Source of the DNA: Neoceratodus forsteri
Taxonomy: Eukaryota > Chordata > Ceratodontiformes > Ceratodontidae
NCBI GenBank assembly: GCA_016271365.2
Contig: CM057454.1
Coordinates: 696,585,501 to 696,649,500 of the forward strand
Direction of reading: 5' to 3'
DNA length: 64,000 nt
The notes under the pieces are model-generated. The model ran no database searches. It was not told where the DNA came from and saw nothing but the letters and a program-made list of their open reading frames with translations. The position numbers were made by a program, and so were the translations under genes. Positions 32,874 through 42,839 of the stretch are shown here, in pieces (the first letter of the stretch is position 1; the number at the start of each line of letters is the position of its first letter).

Positions 32874-33421
32874 TCATGCAGGGTTGTCACCGTCACCTGC
32901 AGGTTGTGGAGCAGCCGCTGTCTCCATGGCCTGCCCCCACTTGACACCGCATGCAGGTGGATGCCATGCTGCCTCTTGTTGCCCAACAGGGCCAGCAAGT
33001 GCATTCTTGCCCTGTTCGGCAAGTTTGAACTGCCAATCTGCATGGTGTTGGTTGTATAGGTGGGTGCACTGACCACCTGTGCCCAGATGACTTCCCTTGG
33101 GACCATGGTGCACCACCTCACTACACAGATTGCACTTCACTACACTGGTGTCCACAGGCAGTGTAGTGAAAAACTCCCACTCTAATGAGCTATGGGGAGG
33201 ACCTGGCACAGGCAGTGGGGGCCTAGGTGTTGTTGCTGGCTGCTACTGGTGCTCAGTTGGGGCCGGGGTGGGGAACCCTGCAGCTGCTGCTGCTGCTGCT
33301 GCAGCTGTGACTGCTGCAGCTTCTCCCTCACTTCCTGCTGAGCTGCTGGTGCAGGGGCCATGGCAGGTGGTGGCACTAGTGAGGAGGCACTGGTAGGTGC
33401 CACCGGAGGTGGTGCTTCCAT
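32874..33421 (-). pseudogene. hAT transposase N-terminus with BED zinc finger
   Basis: BED fingers bind the transposon ends in many hAT transposases and in domesticated ZBED proteins. From 33209 the frame reads LEWEFFTTLPVD, then VVKCNLCSEVVHHGPKGSHLGT, and HLYNQHH. This is the BED pattern: an aromatic pair, CX2C, and a closing HX4H. Just upstream, in another frame (33182-33421), lies a Pro/Ala/Gln-rich leader with a CAG-encoded Gln run, so a frameshift separates the leader from the finger. Downstream the frame continues to 32874 without recognisable catalytic motifs. Its position close to the right terminus of the 25104-33876 hAT element fits the 5' end of that element's transposase gene. 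Confidence 0.75.
33281..33327 (-). repeat. CAG/CTG repeat (poly-Gln leader)
   Basis: GCTGCTGCTG run on +, read as a Gln tract on the minus strand upstream of the BED finger. Confidence 0.85.
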
Positions 33422-33884
33422 GGCACCACTATCTTCTGCTTCAGGAAGGGGACCACTAGCTCAGAAGGTGCTCCAGTTCAGATCCAGAGTTTATATATTT
33501 TGCTGTCTGTCTCCTCTCAAAGTGACTTTTATATTTTTTGCTATCTCTGTCTCGTTTCAAATGCAACTCTTTCTGTCACACTAGGTAAGGCAAAAGTGAA
33601 AGTCTTTCACTCTTTTGCATAATTAACTTCCTCCTTGAAGCATGTGACCTGCAGACTGTGAGCCATGTGATCTGTGGGCTGCTACAATGCTCACTCACTC
33701 CGCCTTTAGAAGAAAATGAAGTGGAGTAACACAGAGTCATCATAACGGGAAGTCATTATGATGTTCAGTGGTGAAGTACTGCATTTCAATGGGCACTTCA
33801 CGTAGCTATATGTTGAGGTGGAGTGGGCCACTTTGCCTCTACTATGGTAGCAAAGTTAAACTTCGCTGCATCTCTAGTTACTAT

Positions 33885-34106
33885 GTTACTGTAAATGTAA
33901 AGCATTTGGTACTTACAGAAACTAAAAGCTTTTCTTAACAGTAGTATTATAATATCAATATAGCACAGAGAAATGAGAAGGGCAGAATAGTATAAAGCAA
34001 CTAGAAACATTGCAAAACAGGTAACAGGGTTTTCAAGATACTATGGAAGAAGGGAAATTTGATTCAAAGTCTAGCCAGGCATCTTCATTGTGGACAGTAC
34101 CAAAAG
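33885..34106. other. spacer between the hAT element and the foldback element
   Basis: About 220 bp of AT-rich DNA with no recognised feature. Confidence 0.4.
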
Positions 34107-34579
34107 GCATTTGTCAATGTCGAATGTTTGCTTGCTGGCATTAGCAGTGAAAGTGCAGGATTTAGACAGATGCAGTATAGGAATTGCGTTGAAGTATTGA
34201 ACTGATGACAACTTCACCATCACTCTGCAGAGATGGACAGGCATTGGGGTGTGCCTTTGGGTCATCACCCATGATGGTTGTGACATTTCATCTCACCCTA
34301 CCCATCAGACACTGACAAGTTTCGACATTCACCTCATTCCATAAGGAAATATGCTGAAATGGGCACAGTATAGGAGAATGGGGTGAAATCTGGGGCCAAA
34401 GGGTCCAAGGTGCACCTCAATGCCTGTCACTGGCTGCAGGGTGGGAGTGAGGGTGAAATGGCATGAGCATTACTGTCAACAATCCCAAGTCACACCCCTG
34501 ACACCTGTCAGTCCCTACATGGTAGGGCATTATGGTAGAAAACCCTAACGCCCTGAGAGTTTCTTGGTATTTTTACTCC

Positions 34580-35700
34580 AAGTTTTCCACATGAGTATTT
34601 TGTGACCCCACCACATGAACAGTGACACTATCAGTTCATTATGTGAAAGGTGATTTTGCAGAGTGACAGCACCATTTGGCACCACAGGTGCAAAAACACA
34701 TTTCGAACAGGATGTGAAAAGTGACAGGTGTACTGTTCATGAGGAGGTGTAAAAAATGGCATTGTTGAAAATCTGGAGTGAAAATATACAAAAACTGGTG
34801 AAGTCACGAGCGTGTGTAGGAGCTGCACAATGTACACCCATAATGTAAGGAGTTTGGGGATTTTTTACAGCAGATTTTCAACATACACATTTTAGCACTT
34901 CCGCTCATGAACAGTGTCACTGTGATTTTCGTTATCTATTCCACACTAAATTCCCACAGTGACCGCTCTATTCTGCATCGGACGTGCGGAAGTACATTTT
35001 GGCCAGGGTGTGAAAAATGACAGCTATACTGTTCATAAGGAGGTGGGGGAAAATGTCAATGTTGAAAATCTGGACTGAAAATATTTTCAAAATTCATGAA
35101 CTTATGAGGGTGCATGGAAATTGCACTATGCACGCTGGTGACAGAGTCATTTTATGGACTTTTGTCACCAAATTTTAAACATAGCCATTTTACCACCTCT
35201 GCTCCTGACCAGTGTCACTGTGATTTTCTTAATGTGTCCTGAACATTGATTCTGCACACCAACCGCAGTAATGTGTGCTACATGTGCGAAAACACATTTT
35301 GGGCTCGATATAAAAAATGACAGCTATACTGTTCATAAAGAGGTGTAGTTAAATGGCAATGTTGAAACTCTGGACTGAAAATATTAAAAATTCTCAAAGT
35401 TACGAGCGGCAGCAGAGCTGGCAGCATCGCGACTTCCTCATAAAACAAGTCATTTTTGGGAATTATTTCATCAAATTTTCAACATAGGGTTTTGGGGGGG
35501 CCTACCTCATGAACTGTGATACTGTCATTTTGTTACTTGATCCTGAAAGGTGGTTCCATGCAGTGACTAAAAAATCACCTTTCAGGACCCAATAACAAAA
35601 GGGCAGTGACAAAATTCATGAGGTGGGTCACCAAGAACTCCATGTTAAAAATTTGGTGAAAAAATTCCTAAAAATGGCCAAGATATGTACCAAAGTTGAA
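34580..35700 (-). repeat. ~299-bp tandem hairpin array (copy 1)
   Basis: The landmark 'gttgaaaatctgg' (third copy 'gttgaaactctgg') ends at 34776, 35073 and 35373, periods 297 and 300 bp. Inside each unit the first ~60 bp ('gattttcaacat...', 'catgaacagtg') is the approximate reverse complement of the last ~60 bp ('...ctgttcat(a/g)aggaggtg', '...gttgaaaatc'), so each unit can fold into one long hairpin. Confidence 0.75.
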
Positions 35701-35948
35701 AAAAAAAACATTTATTAGCATTTCTTCAGTTCACGGTCGGCTTTGAAGAGTGCAGACGTGTTCCCGGTCCACCGAAGATCTTCGCGCTGGCCTCCGAGGT
35801 AAGTCTGGGGTGGGGGGGTGGGAGGTGGGTGAGCAGAAGGTGGGTGTGGGTTGGGGCAGGGGGTGAGACAGTCAATGAGGGACCTTTTTTTACAGGCTTT
35901 TATGTTTCTTTAGACTACGTGGGACTTTTTGCCATGCAGGGGTGGGCT

Positions 35949-36277
35949 CCCAGCATGGCAGCTGTAAGTTTTTTTTTGTGGTGGAGCTGATGGGGGATTG
36001 GGCACCCCTGCCAGCCATACAGACTTCTGCCACACTGGGTTGCGCTCCCAGCATGGCACCTGGAACGCTGGCTTTGGGGGGATCATGCAGTGGAGCCGAC
36101 GGGGGATTGGTCACCACCAGTCAGTGTACGGACTTTTGCCATGTTGTGGTGGGCTCCCAGCATGGCACCAGAAGTCTGTTGGGGGGCAGTGAAGCCAACG
36201 GGGGATTGGGCACCTCTGTCGGCCAAACGGTATGTCGGGGGAGCGCATGAGCACGCTTGGGTGGGCTCCCAGCGTGC
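35949..36277 (-). repeat. ~106-bp tandem array (copy 1)
   Basis: 'cccagcatgg' at 35949, 36047 and 36156 and a variant at 36268, spacing 98-112 bp, each inside a 'gggctcccagcatggcacc' context. Because the spacing is not a multiple of three, the repeated peptide seen in open frames is not coding. Confidence 0.75.
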
Positions 36278-36615
36278 TACTTGGGGGGGCAGTAGGCAAA
36301 AATGGAGCTGTCTGTGTCAGCTTCAGATGTAGTGCAGAGTGAAGGCACTTTGCATACTGCTGATGGCAGTATGTAAATTACCTGCCGATGGCAGTATGCA
36401 AATTGCTTACACGTTACCACCACTGATTGCAGCATTTTTTTGCTTTCAACTGTACACCACTGCATCTGAAGGGCTGTCATAGACAGCTCTGACATTCATT
36501 GGCATGGTGCAGCCACTCCTGCAAAAGGGAGCAGGACATTGGAAGTGGGGGAGGCACACTTACGAAAACTCGTATGGTGGCACTATGTTTCTTGCACATG
36601 CGTGCAAGCAAACAT

Positions 36616-36909
36616 AAAAATGAAACCAATACCCTTGAAAACAAAAGAATATAAGAAGGGGAAGGAAGCACTAACCATAGGAATTAGTGCTTAAATGACA
36701 GAAATGATGGCTTTGAAAGAATTATGCAATGATATATATGAGATTAAAATTAACATATACAGTTAGAGAAATTAGTATGTGACGAAATTTAATATGTGGA
36801 GGATCACTCTGGGAACTAGAAGTCAATCACATATTTAACACAGTCAGAGGCACAACTAGCTTTGAAAGTACATTTTTGGTAGAAATAATCTAAACAATCT
36901 AGTCTGAGG
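36616..36909. other. spacer between foldback copy 1 and the hAT MITE
   Basis: AT-rich DNA with no recognised feature. The last eight bases (36902-36909) are the left target duplication of the adjacent hAT MITE. Confidence 0.4.
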
Positions 36910-37947
36910 TAGAGGTGGTTGAAATGAATAAATTCTAGATTTGCTGAATTTTCACATAATTGTGTGAATTGTAGCAACATTTCACACTTTGTTCTGAATT
37001 TTCCAAAATTCTTTATTTGAAGATAACTCAGGCTATATTAAAGCTAGGGACATGAAGTTTGGTATGCTGATTTTGTCGTACTAGCCATAAAAGCTTGTTG
37101 AGTAGTATGACATTTGAATGAAAGATGAGGAAGTTATATGGGTTCAAATACTAGCAAGTTAATATTCATGTGAAAATTTCAAAAAATATTTATATGCTTA
37201 CAATTTAGCCACCTTTGGAGCTAGATAATTGAAAACTTAGATGCATACTTTCTTGGAAGATTCATTGAATGTGCTGAATAGAGATTGTAAGGTTTAGCTA
37301 CGACCTGTCTCCCGACATGGCTTCCAGTTGCTCGCATCTGAACCCGGGTCATCAGCATGGCAGCATGACGGTCTGATTATAGACCATGGTGGTTGCCTTA
37401 AAGCCTAATATTTAGGGTCAAAGAACCAAACAACATTGATTATATTCTGTTCTCCAGCTTGAATTTATAGGGGCTTAAAATTCAGTGGTTTACATAATTG
37501 TGGAATGTAATTTTAAAATTTCTGAAAGTTCGGAGACTTATAACTCAGTCACCTTTAAAGCTAGAGATCTGCAACCTGGTATACATTTGTATGGGCATGG
37601 GTACTGTCACCATGCCAAATGTGGTACAATTTCTGTGAATGCTTTTAGTTAACATAGTTGTTAACTGTAATTTTAAAATGTCCTAAAGTTTGGAGGCTTA
37701 TAACTCAGTAATTTTTAAAAATAGAGATCTGAAACTTGGTATGCTTTTGTATGGGCACTGTGCAGCCAATGTTCAAAATTTGGTACAAGTTATACAAATA
37801 CTTTTAAAGTTTGATATAAAAAAAACAAAATCATAATTTTGGCAACATTATGCTAAATTTTCACAGAACTTTTGCAAAGTTTCATGGAAACAAAATCTTC
37901 ATTTTGCCAGAATTCTGCTGTCGGAAGATAAAATTTGCCCATCGCTA
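36910..37947. mobile_element. non-autonomous hAT element (MITE), 1038 bp
   Basis: The left end is TAGAGGTGGTTGAAAT (36910). The right end, reverse-complemented, is TAGCGATGGGCAAATT (37947). These are imperfect hAT-type termini. They are flanked by gtctgagg (36902-36909) and gtcttagg (37948-37955), an 8-bp duplication with one mismatch. The interior has no coding sequence. It contains diverged repeats of a 'ttataactcagt...ttaaagctagagatctg' block at about 37010, 37190, 37530 and 37690. Confidence 0.75.
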
Positions 37948-37955
37948 GTCTTAGG

Positions 37956-38429
37956 AAACTCTACATTACCATATGGAAAAGAAAACATTACTACACTATT
38001 AGACAACTTGGAGAAACTCTTCTGAAACAGTTTCTATACCTTTCAAAGGATGCATTTCTGTACACAAGAATGGCAAAAAGAGCATTAAACCATACTTTAG
38101 CTTCAGAAAATATATCTTCAGCATCAGGGACTGTGAAAGGTTTAGACTTATGGGTCAAACAAGGGCATTAGTGGAGCACTATGGAACTACTTACCCTCTT
38201 TTGGTAACTATGCTATGATCTATGCCACATTGATATGTCAATGCTCCCTCCATGCTCTTAAACACACTCCCTTCAGGCTCTTTTGCTTCCTCCACCACAA
38301 AATACAATCACAACTTTGCTCCAACCGCTCTGCTGATTTTTTACCACTAGGTCATATTTTAGTTTTATAAATTTGTGAGTATTAATGATTCATAGGTCCA
38401 TACGTGTTACTGACACAGAACAGGCCAAA
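37956..38429. other. unassigned DNA
   Basis: No supported feature; one 78-codon open frame ends here without recognisable motifs. Confidence 0.4.
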
Positions 38430-38795
38430 GCCCCTCTAGTTTTGTCTGCTGTCCTCTGAATGAATATAAGTCATATTGTTCTGCTTCATGTACCTATCAA
38501 GTCTTTTCGAAAGATATTCAGGTTCTCACTATCTACTACATTGTTTGGTAATCGTTTTCATAACTTCAACACTGTCTGTGTAAACCATTTTTTTCTCATT
38601 CTTGTTTCATATAGTTCACACATCAAGTGGAGTTTATGCCCTCTTAAGTTTGAATCCTCCTATTTCAATATTAAACCTACACAGTTCAGGAATTCCTTGT
38701 CTCTGGAAGCTTTATATACCATTTTCATATCTCCACATACTCTCCTTCTTTCCAAATGAACATATCCAAGTTCCTCAGCGTAATATGATTTCATT
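38430..38795 (-). pseudogene. CR1-like LINE 3' end, a third subfamily
   Basis: On the minus strand: EELGYVHLERRRVCGDMKMVYK near 38710-38775, then an E-D...RGHKLHL stretch and RKKWFTQTVLKL. A stop follows, then KRLPNNVVDSENLNIF near 38520-38560. This is the CR1 C-terminal pattern, but clearly diverged from families A and B. It is cut off at 38796 by the start of the foldback element. Confidence 0.7.
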
Positions 38796-38999
38796 ATGTT
38801 TGCTTGCATGCACGTGCAAGAAACATAATGCCACATATGAGTTTTCGTAAGTGTGCTTCCCCCACTTCCAATTCCCTGCTCCCTTTTGCAGGCATGGCTG
38901 CACCATGCCAATGAATGTTCAAGCTGTCCATGACAGCCCTTCAGATGCAGTGTCATACAGTTCTGAGGAAAACACCGCCACAATCAGCGGTGGCAACAT

Positions 39000-39044
39000 G
39001 TAGGCAATTTACATACTGCTGTCGGCAGTATGCAAATTGCCTAC
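39000..39044. repeat. 20-bp stem hairpin in foldback copy 2
   Basis: Left stem 39000-39019 and right stem 39025-39044 pair at 19 of 20 positions with a 5-nt loop. Key bases are 'gtaggcaattt' and 'aaattgcctac'. The equivalent in copy 1 is near 36345-36400. Confidence 0.85.
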
Positions 39045-39230
39045 ACGTATATCAGCACTGCATCTGAACTGTCATAGACAGTTCACCCACCCCATGAACA
39101 CCTACATAGCACACTGGTAGCCCATCCCAGCATGCTCATACACTCCCCTCCACCCCCGCACACTGTATGACCAATGGGGGAGCCCAATCCCCCGTCGGCT
39201 CCACTGTCCTCCCAAACAGACTTCTAGGTG

Positions 39231-39480
39231 CCATGCTGGGAGCCCACCCCAGTATGACAAAAGTCCTTTTGGCTGATAGGGGTTCCTAATCCACCATAGG
39301 CTCCACTGCACCCCCCCAGAAAAAACACAGACTTCTAGGTGCCATGCTGGGAGCCCACCCCAGCATGGCAAAAGTCAGTATGGCCAATGGGGGAGCCCAG
39401 TCCCCAATCAGTTCCTCTGCCCCCCCAAAAAAGTAACCTTCCAGCTGCCATGCTGGGAGCCCACCCCAGCATGGCAAAAG
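39231..39480 (+). repeat. ~106-bp tandem array (copy 2)
   Basis: 'ccatgctggg' at 39231, 39342 and 39448 (periods 111 and 106), each followed after 'agcccac' by 'cccag(c/t)atg(g/a)', giving a 10-bp stem with a 7-nt loop. The stem is perfect in units 2 and 3 and has two changes in unit 1. Confidence 0.8.
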
Positions 39481-39689
39481 TCCTGTGTCGTCTTACTAAA
39501 TGAGAAAAAAAAAACTGTAAAAAAAAAAGGTCCCTCGTTGACTGTCTTGCTCCCTTCCCCCAACCCGCATTCACCCTCAACACACTGACAGCGAACTGAA
39601 GAAATGCCGGTAAGCTGTATAAAGGCATAAATGTTTTTTTTTTTCAACTTCGGTGCATATCATGGGCATTTTGGGGAATTTTTCCACCA

Positions 39690-40745
39690 AATTTTCAACA
39701 TGGGGTTCTTGGGGCCCCTCCTCAAGAACTCGGTCACTGTCATTTCGTTATTCAGTCCCAAAAGGTGATTTCACAGTCACTGCATGGAACCATCTTTCGG
39801 GACCAAGTAACAAAATTACAGTGTCACAGTTCATGAGGCAGGCCCCCCCAAAAACCAATTCCCCAAAATGACTGTTTTATGAGCGTGCATTGCGCAGTTA
39901 CTATGCACTTTAGTAACTTCACAAATTTTTAATATTTTTACTCCAGATTTTCAGCATTGCCATTTTACCACACCTCCTTATGAGCAGTACAGCTGTCATT
40001 TTTCACATCTTGCCCAAAATGTGTTTTCGCACAGGTAGCGAACAATGGTGCAGTCGGTGTGTGAAACCAATGTTGGGAACAGAGTAAGAAAATAACAATG
40101 ACACTGTTCATGAGCAGAAGTCTTAAAATGGCTATTTTGAAAATTTGGTGACAGAAGTCCATAAAATGACTGTGTTACGAGCATGCATTGTGCAGTTTCC
40201 ACGCACCCTCATAAGTTCATGAATTTGTAGGATTTTCAGTCCAGATTTTCATCAATGGCATTTTTCCACACCTCCTTATGAAGAGTACAGCTGTCATTTT
40301 TCACACCCTGGCCAAAATGTGTTATCGCACTTCCAGCACAGAAATACATGTTCACTGTGGGAAATCAGTGTTTGGGACAGATTAAGAAAATCACAGTGAC
40401 ACTGTTCATGAGCAGAGGTTCCAAAATGCCTGTGTTGACAATCTGCTGCAAAATATCCCCAAACTAATTACATTACGGGTGTGCGTTGTGCAGTTTCTAT
40501 GCATGCTCATGACTGCACCAGTTTTTTTATGTTTTCACTCCAGATTTTCAACATTGCCATTTTTAACCCCTCCCCACGAACAGTACAGCTGTCATTTTTC
40601 ACATCCTGTTCAAAATGTGTTTTTCACACCTGTGGTGCCAAATGGTATAGTTGCTGTGCAAAATCAGCTTTCGGCTAACAAACTGACATTGCCACTGTTA
40701 ATGAGGTGGGGGTCACAAAAAGCCCATGTTGAAAATTTGGAGTGA
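39690..40745 (+). repeat. ~299-bp tandem hairpin array (copy 2)
   Basis: 'ccagattttca' at 39943, 40241 and 40540 (periods 298 and 299), with a more diverged first unit near 39693. Each unit begins with 'gattttcaacattgcc' and 'cctccttatgaacagtac' and ends with 'gttcatgagcagagg' and 'gttgaaaat', which are mutually inverted. Confidence 0.78.
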
Positions 40746-41232
40746 AAATACCAATGAACGCCTGGGCCGTTAGTGTTTCTGAGCATAACACCCCACCCTG
40801 TAGAGACTGACAGACATCAGGGGTGTGACTTGTCACCTGTAATGCTCATGCCATTCTACCCCCACCCACACCCTGCAGTCAGTGACAGGCATTGAGGTGT
40901 GCCTTGGACTCTTCGGCTCCAAAGTTCACCCCATTCTCCTATACTGCACCCATCTCACCATATTTCCTTATGGAATGGGGTGAGCATAAGGCCCAAAGAC
41001 CCCAAGGCACACCGTGACACATGTCGGTGTCTGCAGGGTAGAGTGTGGTGAAATGGCGTGGCTGCTATGCCTGATGACCCAAAGGCACACCCCAATGCCT
41101 GTCAGTCTCTGCAGGGTGGTGGTGAGGTTGGCTTCATTTCAATACTTCACTGCTATTCCTATTAAGCATCTCTCTAACTCCTACACTACCAATGCCAACG
41201 CCAGCAAGCAAACATTCGGCATTGACAAATGC

Positions 41233-42420
41233 TTGTTTATATTACTGATTCAACTCAAAATCAGTTTCTGAGGGACAAAAGAAAAGGGGAAAAACATTAC
41301 ATACAGTATACAATAAAAGTCACTTTTAAAATGTTAAAGAAGTAAAGGATGTTTAGGACTAGTTACTGGGCTTCAGAGAATGGGTGGAAATAAGAGGAGG
41401 TTTGGAGAATGGAGCCCACCATTATAAATGCACTATAAATAGCTCTCTGTTTCCACTGATGAGGGCTATGCTTCTCAAACCCCCTTCCCCACTGGGAAAG
41501 TATTGTGTGATTGTTGGCTGAGGTGAGAACACTAGCTAAAACGATGAGCTGGCTGAAGGCACGAGCTGACGATGGTAGCTGTAAATCTTGGTAGCACTCT
41601 ACGTTTGGTCCTGCAGGTAGTGTAGCAGTAATGTATCGTAACGTATGCTAATTTTTTAATATACTGCTATACTACTTGCATGGGTCAGGAGTCCTCCACC
41701 AATGCCAGAACAAGAAATGAAGTTGTAGTATGGAATGAATGCTACTGTAGTGCAATATGGAGCCACAGAATGTCTTTTAACCATGATTAATCCATTGTAA
41801 CTCAGCAAAAGCAGAAACAATATGTGCCAGTGTTCAGGGTCTTGGAGAAGAGGTGGCTAAAAAGTCAGGGCTTCATACACTTCTTCCTAAAGCTGACTAT
41901 GTTCTGGAACTTCAACAGAGTCTGCCTGCATTTGCCACAGGTGGAAGAAAAAGGCTTGTGTTTTTGGAGACAACATAGGTATTACAAGCTTTTGTGAAAT
42001 GTGTTTGAATTGGTGCATTTATAATCATCTACAGGTACATTTGAGACCAGTCATAGTAGCCCACATTTAAGGGTCATATTATAAGAACTGTGTCTAGTCC
42101 TGTGGTATGGGGGTGGTGATAATTGTCTAGCCTGGGGCTTCAGCTAGTTTCTAATTGGAGGTGGGATAGGCTTAGATGTCTGACTGTAGGTTGGCTGTGG
42201 CTTGTTATAAAAGGAAACCAACCCAGCATGTCCCAGCACTCTCGTACCCCAGTGAGTGAGCAGAACAGCGAAGGAGTGGAACAGGTGCTGCCATCTTAGG
42301 CATTGGCAAGCAGCAGAAGGAAGCAGGGAAGAAGGGGACTCTGCTAGTCAACTAGACTAAGGTACCCAGTCACTCCCATTGTAAAACATAGAGGATAAAC
42401 AGTAGGCCATAACTAGGAAC
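41233..42420. other. unassigned DNA
   Basis: No gene or repeat could be supported. Composition is ordinary and open frames are short. Confidence 0.4.
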
Positions 42421-42426
42421 AAGTTC

Positions 42427-42735
42427 AACACCCTATCTGGGGTAAGAGTATAAAGAGATTTAAGGAGGGAATAGGGAAAAACTAATAGCACCCTATCTAG
42501 GGTTATGTATCAGACAGTTAGGTAAATGGTAAAGGGGCTGCTGCCTGAATAGGACAAAACAGAGGAAGGTACTATAAGGAGTAAAGGCAGGAGGAAAACA
42601 ATTCATACAAGTGGAAACTACTTTTTGAGTGGGTTAGGAGGTAACACTCTGTCTAGGGTAAGAGCACAAAGGAGCTAAGCAAACAAAACAGAGTAAAACT
42701 TTGGACACCATATCAAGGGTAAGGGTACAAAGGTA
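42427..42735. repeat. degenerate 'caccctatctagggtaagag' repeats
   Basis: Variants begin near 42427, 42489, 42644 and 42705, each followed by 'ta(t/c)aaag' or similar. They lie just upstream of the CR1-B ORF1 remnant and could be old 5' UTR repeats, but the association is inference. Confidence 0.4.
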
Positions 42736-42839
42736 TTTCCAGGTGACATAAGGAAAGTAATTGGAAATGATAGGAGTGGTGTAGTGAACTGGTTATGGAG
42801 TACCAGTTTTTAGAAAGACCTTTTGGAGGCAGTGGTGCT

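Larger units (their letters stand above)
25104..33876 (-). mobile_element. hAT DNA transposon with nested insertions
   Basis: The left end reads CAGAGGTGGGTGAAG (25104) and the right end, reverse-complemented, reads TAGAGATGCAGCGAAG. These are typical imperfect hAT termini. Both ends are flanked by the identical 8-bp sequence gttactat (25096-25103 and 33877-33884), the target duplication length of the hAT superfamily. GAAGT-rich subterminal DNA is present at both ends (25118-25260 and 33760-33870). The BED-finger transposase start lies close to the right end on the minus strand. Most of the interior is a later L2-like LINE (about 26006-31300) plus a CR1 scrap, so the transposase is disrupted. 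Confidence 0.85.
34107..36615 (-). mobile_element. ~2.5-kb modular foldback element, copy 1
   Basis: Unrecognised family. In reverse orientation it has the same module order as the copies at 38796-41232 and 52124-54599. The 31-bp near-palindromic end lies at 36585-36615 (ATGTTT...CTTGCA...TGCAAG...AAACAT). Then come a 'gcagtatgcaaatt' hairpin zone (36345-36400), a ~106-bp tandem zone (35949-36277), a G/T-rich spacer, a ~299-bp tandem hairpin zone (34580-35700), and a subterminal block ending 'gcatttgtcaatg' at 34107. Length 2509 bp. No open frame is shared with the other copies, so it is non-autonomous if mobile. The target site duplication is not resolved. Confidence 0.75.
38796..41232 (+). 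mobile_element. ~2.5-kb modular foldback element, copy 2
   Basis: 2437 bp, inverted relative to copy 1. Modules in order are: the 31-bp near-palindrome at 38796-38826; outer stem 'agatgcagtg'/'cactgcatct' near 38944 and 39056; a 20-bp stem hairpin at 39000-39044; 'aactgtc..gacagtt' at 39066-39082; a ~106-bp array (39231-39480); a spacer with a T-rich run (39500-39660); the ~299-bp hairpin array (39690-40745); a subterminal block with a CACCCCATTC/GAATGGGGTG stem (40927-40982); and the terminus 'caagcaaacattcggcattg..acaaatgc' at 41232. No coding frame is conserved. Confidence 0.78.

Noticed and set aside
34580..35700. CRISPR-like array
   Set aside because: The repeats are ~299 bp, diverged and directly adjacent, in a vertebrate-type context.
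35942..36332. Similar repeated-peptide frames in copy 1
   Set aside because: Same array on the other strand; noncoding by the same argument.
39102..39647. Open frames with a repeated GWAPSMAP/WGGLPAWHLE peptide
   Set aside because: The peptide comes from the ~106-bp tandem array. The period is not a multiple of three, so the phrase appears in several frames. There is no conservation of a frame in the other copies.
34107..41232. A single large palindrome arising from inverted duplication of one locus
   Set aside because: The flanks and the spacer are not inverted copies, and a third copy with the same ends lies at 52124-54599. Two independent insertions explain it better.
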